Both the position numbers and the translations under genes were made by a program. Below are positions 40,845 through 64,000 of a DNA stretch of 64,000 nt, in pieces. This DNA comes from Rhea pennata (Eukaryota > Chordata > Aves > Rheiformes > Rheidae): positions 10,759,501 to 10,823,500 of the forward strand of contig NC_084674.1 in the NCBI RefSeq assembly GCF_028389875.1, in the 5' to 3' direction. Position 1 is the first letter of the stretch; each line of letters opens with the position of its first letter. The notes beneath the pieces are model-generated. The model was given only the letters and a program-made list of their open reading frames with translations. It was not told where the DNA came from and made no database searches.

Positions 40845-40850
40845 TTTATT
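40845..40850 (-). terminator. IMPDH2 polyadenylation signal
   Basis: The minus strand reads AATAAA (TTTATT on plus) 218 bp after the IMPDH2 stop codon. Confidence 0.75.
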
Positions 40851-41067
40851 GTAAAACACGGCCAACACGTGCAAGGCTCCAGGTGCTAGTCCAGAAGCAC
40901 AGTTCCCGGGTGGCTGGAAGGCCCTCCCAGGTGGTGGTGAAGCAGCTGACAGACATGGGGGGCTCCAGGCAGCCGACAGAGTAATGGCACTTCTGCAGCA
41001 AGAGCAGCTCCTGCGCAGGGTGGCACAGGGCTGAGTGGCACGATGACAAGACACAGATGGACCTGCT

Positions 41068-53096
<12,029 letters not shown>

Positions 53097-53480
53097 GGCG
53101 CCGCCGCGTGCCCCGCCGCGCCGCGCGCCCCCGAGCGAGCGCAGGCCGCGCCCCGACGGCGGCCGCGACGGCTCAGCCCGCAGCCGCCCGGCCAGCGAGT
53201 GCGCGGCCTAGAGCGGCCCGCCGGAAGGCGGCGCCCGGAGAGCGGCAGCGCCCCCCGCCGCGGGCGCCGAGAGGCCGTGAGCGCGCTCGCTGGCGCCCGC
53301 CCGCCGGGGCCGCGGGCTCGTCCCGCCTCCGCGCTGGCGCCTGGGCGGAGGGCAGCGGGCAGCGGGGTGCAGCAAGCCCCTCTCTAAACAGGGGGCCCGC
53401 TCAGAGCGGGCAAGGGGCCCGGGAGAGCGCTCGGCTCCAGCTGCGCCCCCGCTTCAGGCCCGTCAACACCCCCGCCTCGC
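53097..53480 (-). promoter_or_regulatory. CpG-island promoter of IMPDH2
   Basis: The 380 bp upstream of the IMPDH2 ATG are GC- and CpG-rich and continue the island that covers exons 1-3 (about 52560-53480). I see no TATA box, as expected for this housekeeping gene. The exact start of transcription cannot be read. Confidence 0.6.
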
Positions 53481-56400
53481 CCGCGTGAGCGCGGCCCGGA
53501 CTGCGAGGGAGACGCTTGGGAAACCGCCTAAAAAGCAGCAGCTCCGGATAACCATCACACAGAGCACCGACCCACCACCGGCCCGTCAGCAGCTTCAGCA
53601 GGAGGAGTAGAGCGCTTGCCTGTCCCGCTCGCGGGCGACACTAAGCCGGAACAGAAGTAAAAGCAAATTATGTTAAGTCAGAAACAATCTGCAAGAGGGA
53701 TGAAATTCAGGAGGCAGGAGCAAGGTACTGCTCTAGCAGAGGGATGAGAAGGAAAGGCACAAATAGAAAACGGAATCACGACAGGGCAGCAGCACCGCCA
53801 GAGAGGATCCAAGGTGCTCCAAACAAGGCATGAGCCTTCTACGAGTCCCTGTCCCCCAAACCATCGCCCCTGGCCACGTAAACAAATGCTCTAAAGAGGA
53901 TGATTCCACCATACAATGATTCCCACACTGGGGAGACCTCAGTATAGCACCTTACTGCGCATGCCACACAGGGGCAGGCAGATTTCACAGAAAAGCAACA
54001 GCAGAAACAGGAAAGAACTGTGTCTACAGTAGAAGAAAGGGCATAACCACAGTTCTGCATTAGATGATTGTTTCAGAAAATGGTGATCAGCATTTTCCAG
54101 GTATGCCAAGAACCTGGAAAACTTTCTATAGGCTAGGTACCTACAGCTGTTCCACAACCACCTCTGGTGGCTTGCATGTTTTGATACACTCGATCTGACC
54201 TCAGAGATGATCAGAGACCCTTCTCACCCTGCATTTCTATGGCAGTCTCCTCAAAGCAGCTAAGTGCTTATAGAGTAGTTCAGGAAACAGAATGGTGTTC
54301 CCAAATATCCAACTATTTCTTACTGCAATAGATTAAATCCTTGTCCAAAGACGTGCAAGCAGTTTTGTGAAAAATGTAAATATTACTTGTGTTAGGAGAC
54401 AGGGACAGAGAGGACCTCCTGTGCTCCTCAGGAGGAAACAGCCCTTGTATACTGCAAGGTTAGTTGGTTGGGTTCAATCCTGTAAGTTGAATTAACACGT
54501 TTTGGGCCCAAGAGGACTCTCCCAGAAGAGGGCTCAGAAATTAGAGAGAGAGACCAGTTTAGCTAAGCTTTTGGTGTTTATATTTACATTTATATGGAAG
54601 GAAAAAAAAAGACTGAAACATGCTAGTGATAAGAGCATGACTCTTGCATGGCAAGTTTGGTTTCAGCAGAATTTATCTGTACAGAACTGAGCTGCAGTTC
54701 CTAAAAGTTATAGTTGCTTCCTGTCAGATTGTGGTTTTGTTTCTAGCAGGAAAGGAACATGCATGCCTTAGTGTAAGGATACTCACTTTGCTGTCAGGAA
54801 CATGTATGTTGAGCTTCCAATAGCCCTCATGTAACTAAGAAAAGCAGGCCCTTGTATACTTAAGGTCAGCAGCAAGGATCTGAAACATCACTTAAAGGTT
54901 ATTAAAAGCTAAAACACTGGTAACTATGCTGTTACTATATACTAATTTGAATACCGACAATCTCTACCTTACAGCCATATGTTAATATTGCTTGTAGTCA
55001 TGCTACGCTCTGAACTTCACAGGGTTCCAATTCTTGTCCTATTATAGACAGCTATAAAACATAACACCCCACATTGATTTTACTTCTTCATCTAATTTCT
55101 AGGTCAATTCAGCTAAGAGTTGAGCTCACCTATCCAGACACTGATTTTCCATTATTTACAGTTTGTTTGGGCTATTGAGCTATAATAAAGCACTGTCCTT
55201 CATAGTAAATTAAGTGTCTAGACTCACACCAAAAACAGATTACAGTAAAAAGCAGCTAGATACTTATTCAGGAGGCTGAGCCTTCAGAAACACAGTATTT
55301 CAAAGGAAAACACTATCAAGGGCATGCACTCTAGAATAAGCTTTACCTGTCACAGGATCACCACAGCTGAAGGCATCATGCCAGACAAAGATCAGTTTAA
55401 CAGGTCTATATACCCTTAGTTTTAAATAAGGACAGTGCTAAGGAAGGTTTGTTAAACCCTGCTGGGAAGCACGCACCGATCCCAGCTGTTATGCTAAAGC
55501 TCAGGTACAACAGTAAACAGGCAAGTTGGCTTCTGTTCCAATAGAAACACAAGGCAAAGTTTAATGGTTCTCAAACAGACTACAACAAAGGCTGCAGGGA
55601 AAAACATTTTATTTCCAAGCAGATTACAAAGAGCAGAGAATATAAGAGTAAAATTAAATTAAAAAAATAGTTGAGTGCATCTCTTTAAAATGATTTGTAG
55701 TGTGAGTTACTCACGGGGCAAAGCTACTGGAGAGTTCTGAAGGTCACTTTGCAGGATGCCAATCACATGTGCTGTTTAGACCAGGGTCAACACGGGAGGG
55801 ACAGACAAGACATTTTTGCATATAGGCTGCACACTCATTATCAAGCGAGGCTCTGGGCTGCAGCTGGACCCTGCCTTTCTGAGGCATCCCCTCCACGTTG
55901 TTCTCTCCTGCAGCTCCCTCTCAAGTTCTAGACCCAGTTTATTGCTGCTTTAAGTGGGTTCAATCTGCCTCACCACCCTGATGAGCTCAAACAAAGACAC
56001 AGAGAAGCAGGCAAACTTGGCCACCATGCGCGAGGTTATACAGGGAAAGTGACTGCGGTGCTGCGAGCTCAGCTTCAGTCACGCAACAGACGGGAACTGA
56101 CAAGTAGGGGGGACAGCAGCTGCTTTAGAGATTTGGGGCAGCATGTCAATAAGACTTCTAGAAGAAGTTTTGAGATGCTTCTTAAGGTAGGAAGATGCTC
56201 AAGTTAGCACGCACTGCCAGCAGCTGAGAAGAGCTTTTTCCTATGCATTGGCACCAATGAAACTGAAACAGTAGGGTAAGGTGCATTCCCTGTAGTACTT
56301 GAGAGGAGCAGCTCCAGCAAGAAGATGGGGAGAAAAGCCCCATATAGGGTGGAAGACAGTTTACATCCCATTTTAACAGTGATTTAAGAGTCCAAACACT

Positions 56401-56977
56401 AACTGCAAGTCAGTCACCACTGAACTTGGATGAGCGCGCCATTTGGCTAGACAGTCAGTTAGTTATCTAGCAGCACTCAGCCAGAAGAGGAAAAGGGATG
56501 AGGAAGTACTGTATCAGGAAGCCTTCCACCCCACATATGCTCAGAGGGCTCTTTTCTACCACTTTTGGATCTGCTCTTATCACTGCATAGGAGACTAAGA
56601 TGGCCTAATCCATTCTAAATACACCAAGCAGGTAATAGCCTTGATATAGTCGAGAACAAGACTGCCTTAATTTCTGCCCTAGGAGCAACACAGCATAGGG
56701 TTAACCCTATCTCTTGTTTAGGGATCTGGGGCATGTTTTTGTTTGTTTTTGTTTCCCCCCCCCTCCCCCCCACTGGTCCAAACAAAAACAGTTTAGGAAC
56801 TGCTGCAGACCTTGTCTCCTATCTAAAAACCAGGAGGTCTCTAAGGGTAAAGCAGCCAACAGATGACAGCCCTATTAAGTTACGCTTAGACTGTTCCCTT
56901 CACTTGCCACTCTAGACAGGAGTGAAGAACAACCCTCTAGTTTGCTCTCCACTGCTTCAGCCATTACCACTTAAAGA

Positions 56978-57062
56978 AAATGCTTGAACTCTCAAAAATA
57001 AATGAAAATGCTTGAACTCTCAAAAATAAATGAAAATGCTTGAACTCTCAAAAATAAATGAA
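56978..57062 (+). repeat. Three tandem copies of a 28-bp unit
   Basis: The unit begins AAAATGCTTGAACTCTC and ends AAAAATAAATG. Three virtually perfect copies stand head to tail. Their near-identity points to recent expansion. The array lies in the putative QRICH1 3' UTR. Confidence 0.9.
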
Positions 57063-59609
57063 AACCTAACGGTGCCGTGGACAAGTGTGTAAGAGGCTAC
57101 AAGTTACTGTAGGAAAGCAATGCTATTAGTGTCAAGAGACAGGACAATACACAAGTCTAAGGTCAGAATGTGAGATGCTTTACTGACAATAGTCAGTCAT
57201 ACTCTGCTTTCTACAATTCCTTTCACACCACAGAGACAAGATGGGCATAGCTCGAAACCAACAATGCAGGGTCTCTAGTGTGCCTTTTCTCAGCTTTAGT
57301 TTAGAGACTGATGCATTTTCAGCCTCTGTCTCATACAAGGCAAAGGGCAAGGAGAGTTCTTGTTTAATATATACAGCATACAACAGCTAGCAATTTGGCA
57401 CTCTTTGGGCCTAGGTGGAATGCCCTTTAAGCAGCAGTCAAATAAGCTGGTTATAGGAAAATGTTAAAAAGCTATTTTACATATCTGACTGGGAACATTT
57501 CCCAGCACTTGGGAAGCAACCCTAAGCCACAACACTCTTCTGTGCTACTCTGTGCACATGTCTTCCTGTGAGTCCCCAAAAGGGAATAGATCATGTTCTT
57601 CACTATCAAAGAACATAGTATTTATATTCTGGAAATACTGTACCTTTTCAACTAGCTCCAGAGAGCCAGACTAGAAGCCACGTCCAGGAAAAAAAATCCT
57701 TAAGTCACAGTATATCGATTGTCTCTGAAAATAGGGAATGAAATTAACAGTGGACATTTTGATGAGACAGTACAAAACAGTACATGAGTCCACTTCCAGG
57801 TCAATTAAATCATCTCCTATTGTATGTCAGAAGGATGAGAAAGCAATGGAAACATTTCAGTTCGGCAGGACAAAAACCAATCATTAAGAGATCTCCACAG
57901 CTCACTACGTGCCAAGGTCCCCCACCCTCAAGAGCTATACTCAAGATCAAGCAGAATTCTTCCCCTTCTAATATTTTTAGATCATTTTGCTGCTAACAGT
58001 AGTAAGTGAAGAGCACAATCTAGAATTTTTAGGCGACAGAATTTTGTTTCCCCAGATAGCTTTGTTATTGTATCTGCTCAGTCCTAACCTGAAACTGCCC
58101 TAATATTCTGTCAGGTTGTTCCAGGTTTGGAAATTTTCAGCATAAGAGGCGAATCCCACAGACACCTAATGAAGTGACTTGTACTCTCAGTACCCGGCAG
58201 TTTAAAACCTACTGCACTTCCACTGCAGCTGGACAGAGCAGCAGGCTCACACTGAAGTCCAGGCACACTGGAGCTGGTTTCACATGCAGTATTGCAGAAC
58301 ACACACAGGGACTTGGGCACAGGTGTTTAGTGTGCAGTTTCTCCTGCATTATCACAGCTCTCATCAGAAGATGGGACAAACTGCTCAAAGGAATGGGAAA
58401 TCCACTCTCTGCAGGCCTGTTAGGCATCCTGAGCAACAAGCACACTCAGCTGCTTGGAACAGTGGGGGCTAGCTCCTAACTATGTCCTTAAATACTTAAG
58501 TTAGGGCCAGAGATGGACATTTCAGCCATTAAAATACAAGGAAGTGATTGTAGACTTCTTACAGATGAAGCAGTACCACTAATCCTGACAATCACCCTAC
58601 CAAGAGGCAACTGATTGCTCCCAGCAGCTGAACTGAGTGGAGATTGTGTGTTGCCAGCACTACACAGTGCTTGGTCCTATCCTCCTAACATACCCACTGG
58701 GACATGGGTACCAATCTGACACTATTTTCCCCTCACATAACTGAGGCAGGAGACTAAGCTAGAAGTTTACTTTAGAGTGGAGGTATTGGTAAGCAACAGC
58801 TAGTTGCCACCCCACCTCTCTGCACTTATTTCAGCACAGTCCTAGATAAGGAACAAACTGCTCATCTTCACAATCAACTTACACGTCTGCTTTCTCATAA
58901 ACACTGATGTCAACACGAAGCACCACAAGCTTGAAGTCTTTCCAGGCCCATACACATCTACACTGATTAAGAGCACAGAGATGGGCAACTTTATGGCTAC
59001 TTCCAGAGCTAAGGTCTAACCTAATCTAGGTGCAGATTTACACTACACACAGCAACCAGGGAGGGCAGACCTTCCTTTGCAATACGGGCAGGTGCTGGTC
59101 AACAGAAGCTTCAAAAAAGTTGCTTGCCTGTACACAAATTTAAGTTTTTACTGTAATATATATATTTTTATATATATATTTTGGATTAGGGAAGGGACAT
59201 ATGAGATAGAGAAGCAAGAAAGACAAGTTCAAGAAGCAGAGTCACCTCTCCACATCCAAGAAGCTGGTGGCACAAATAACAAGTGCAGCTAGAGTGATCT
59301 CCCATTTCAAGCACAACTGGCTACCTGCTGGCCTCAAGAGCAGACTATTTGTTAATGATATAAAATACAGCAACTGTTTAAGATGCAGCAAGGCTGTAGG
59401 GTTGAGGTTTACGATCATGAACAATGCCCGAAGCTACATAGCTGCGTTAAACTGTGAAAAAGCTCTTAAATGGCAGGAGTGAGCCACATGGTGCTCCTGG
59501 CAGGCCTTTTCCCTCCAACACCCCTCCACCCCGCAGCTAGTGCGGTGCATTTGTAAAAGTCAGGGAGAGGAGGATTTACCTAGGAGTGAAGCCTCACACA
59601 CTGGCCACA

Positions 59610-59662
59610 GAATACCAGGACAGACCAACGGCCTGATCTGGTACCAGATTCCATGTTCTTAG
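59610..59662 (+). mobile_element. Ancient CR1/L3-like 3' fragment
   Basis: CAGACCAACGGCCTGATCTG followed by GTACCAGATTCCATGTTCTTA resembles the 3' end of old amniote CR1/L3-family LINEs (a GGACCANTGGTCTGATCCNGTATGGCA-like core ending in TATGTTCTTA). It is short and heavily diverged. The assignment is from memory of the consensus. Confidence 0.4.
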
Positions 59663-60628
59663 CCTGACTTTGAGCTTCCATCAGCAAGCAGACATCCAGG
59701 TCCTTCAACAGAAGTTAATTCCCTTCTACCTTCCTAATTCGCAGGGGTGAAAGAAGTCCAGTGGACTCAAGCTGGAAAAGCACAAACAGGGATGAAAACA
59801 ACCAGATTGCATACTGATCCTTGTATAATGCCCCCCCACCCTCACAGCTCACTCTTCCCCAAATAAAGACACATTGTTCAATGGCATGTTGAAAAGACGT
59901 GCTCGTCATTCTTAATAAACAACTAGAGTAAGAATACATAAGAGAAACAGGGTGGTATCTTTATATGATACACAAGTGTATGTTACAAGAATTCCATCAG
60001 GCACAGGAGCCTCAAGGTTTAAGGCCTCAATGTCAGGCCAAAAAAGAAGAGTGTGGTAAAGTTTGTACTTTTAACATCTAAAAATGTCACTTAAAGGTCT
60101 GAATAGAAATCATTGGGCTTTTTTTTTTTTTTCTTATAAATCACAATTGCAGTTCACTCTCTCCTCTTTCTTCCAAGATAACAGCAAATTAATGTCCAAG
60201 CACAAGAAAAGAAGAGATGCCTGCCTCTCCTCCACTGGCTGGGCAGGTCCATCCGTCATTCTGTGCCCTCTAGGCTGCACAGGCTCCGAGGAGACAGAGG
60301 CCTCAGCCATCCAGGCCAATCCTGTAGTTCATGTTTTCTACATCATAAAAAAACCAGAGTCAACCAGCAGCTTTCCATAGCTCCCAGCTTGCAGGGGATA
60401 TGCAGCCTCCAATGGTTCCAACAGTTTGGTGTGTTGGGTAGGATACACAATGGGTAGGTTTTCCTTTAGATTCTTTTAAAGAGAAGAAGCCTAAAAGGGC
60501 TTCATAACTACACCAATAAAAAACCAAAAACTTAGGCATCTCCTTTAGTGTAAAAGTCTGTACAATTTATCTTTGCTTGTCCCTCCCCCATCACCCCGCC
60601 CCACCCCTTCTGAGCCAAGAAGGATGCC

Positions 60629-64000
<3,372 letters not shown>

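Larger units (their letters stand above)
53481..60628 (-). other. Gene-free stretch, probably the QRICH1 3' UTR plus spacer
   Basis: Between the QRICH1 stop codon and the IMPDH2 CpG island lie 7.1 kb of AT-rich DNA without any coding frame I recognise. Minus-strand polyadenylation hexamers found are AATAAA at 55943-55938 and 55613-55608 and the variant ATTAAA at 57366-57361, so QRICH1 could have a 3' UTR of 3.3-5 kb. A 28-bp triplicate (56978-57062), an AT dinucleotide tract (about 59155-59183) and an ancient CR1/L3-like scrap (59610-59662) lie in it. Confidence 0.5.

Noticed and set aside
54190-54245. Possible CR1 3' end (GATGATCAGAGACCCTTCTC ... TTCTATGG)
   Set aside because: Only a short stretch resembles the consensus and the upstream CR1 body is absent, so chance cannot be excluded.

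Overview
The window is vertebrate nuclear DNA, almost certainly from a bird. It carries CR1 LINE fragments, has compact GC-rich genes with very short introns, and shows the gene order ARIH2 - P4HTM - WDR6 - DALRD3 - NDUFAF3 - IMPDH2 - QRICH1, the order I know from human 3p21.31. Species and chromosome cannot be fixed from the sequence alone. Gene models were built by hand from recognised protein families plus splice sites and phases. Every complete model closes in frame without a stop.

Layout. 1-1688 (+): the last two coding exons of ARIH2, followed by its 3' UTR. 5307-24039 (+): P4HTM, nine exons, 465 aa. Its ~10 kb second intron contains a whole gene on the other strand, a four-exon secreted Frizzled-related protein (9480-13661, -, 306 aa) of Crescent/Sizzled type, and a decayed extra copy of P4HTM exon 3. 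24322-28377 (+): WDR6, six exons, 1083 aa, starting 282 bp after the P4HTM stop. 29440-34059 (-): DALRD3, 13 exons, 536 aa, tail-to-tail with WDR6. 34670-35032 (-): hairpins of mir-425 and mir-191, upstream of the DALRD3 start codon in a CpG-rich, minisatellite-containing stretch. 37525-39426 (+): NDUFAF3, five exons, 170 aa. 41068-53096 (-): IMPDH2, 14 exons, 514 aa, the length of human IMPDH2. 53097-60628: IMPDH2 promoter and a long gene-free stretch that probably includes the QRICH1 3' UTR. 60629-63065 (-): the last four coding exons of QRICH1.

Function. These are mostly housekeeping genes with CpG-rich starts. WDR6 and DALRD3 are both partner subunits of tRNA methyltransferases (FTSJ1 and METTL2). 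NDUFAF3 assembles respiratory complex I, IMPDH2 makes guanine nucleotides, P4HTM is an ER-membrane 2-oxoglutarate dioxygenase, ARIH2 is a ubiquitin ligase and QRICH1 is a stress-response regulator. The nested sFRP has a TATA-type promoter and is the developmental outsider. I saw no complete mobile element, retrovirus-like element, CRISPR array or tRNA/rRNA gene.
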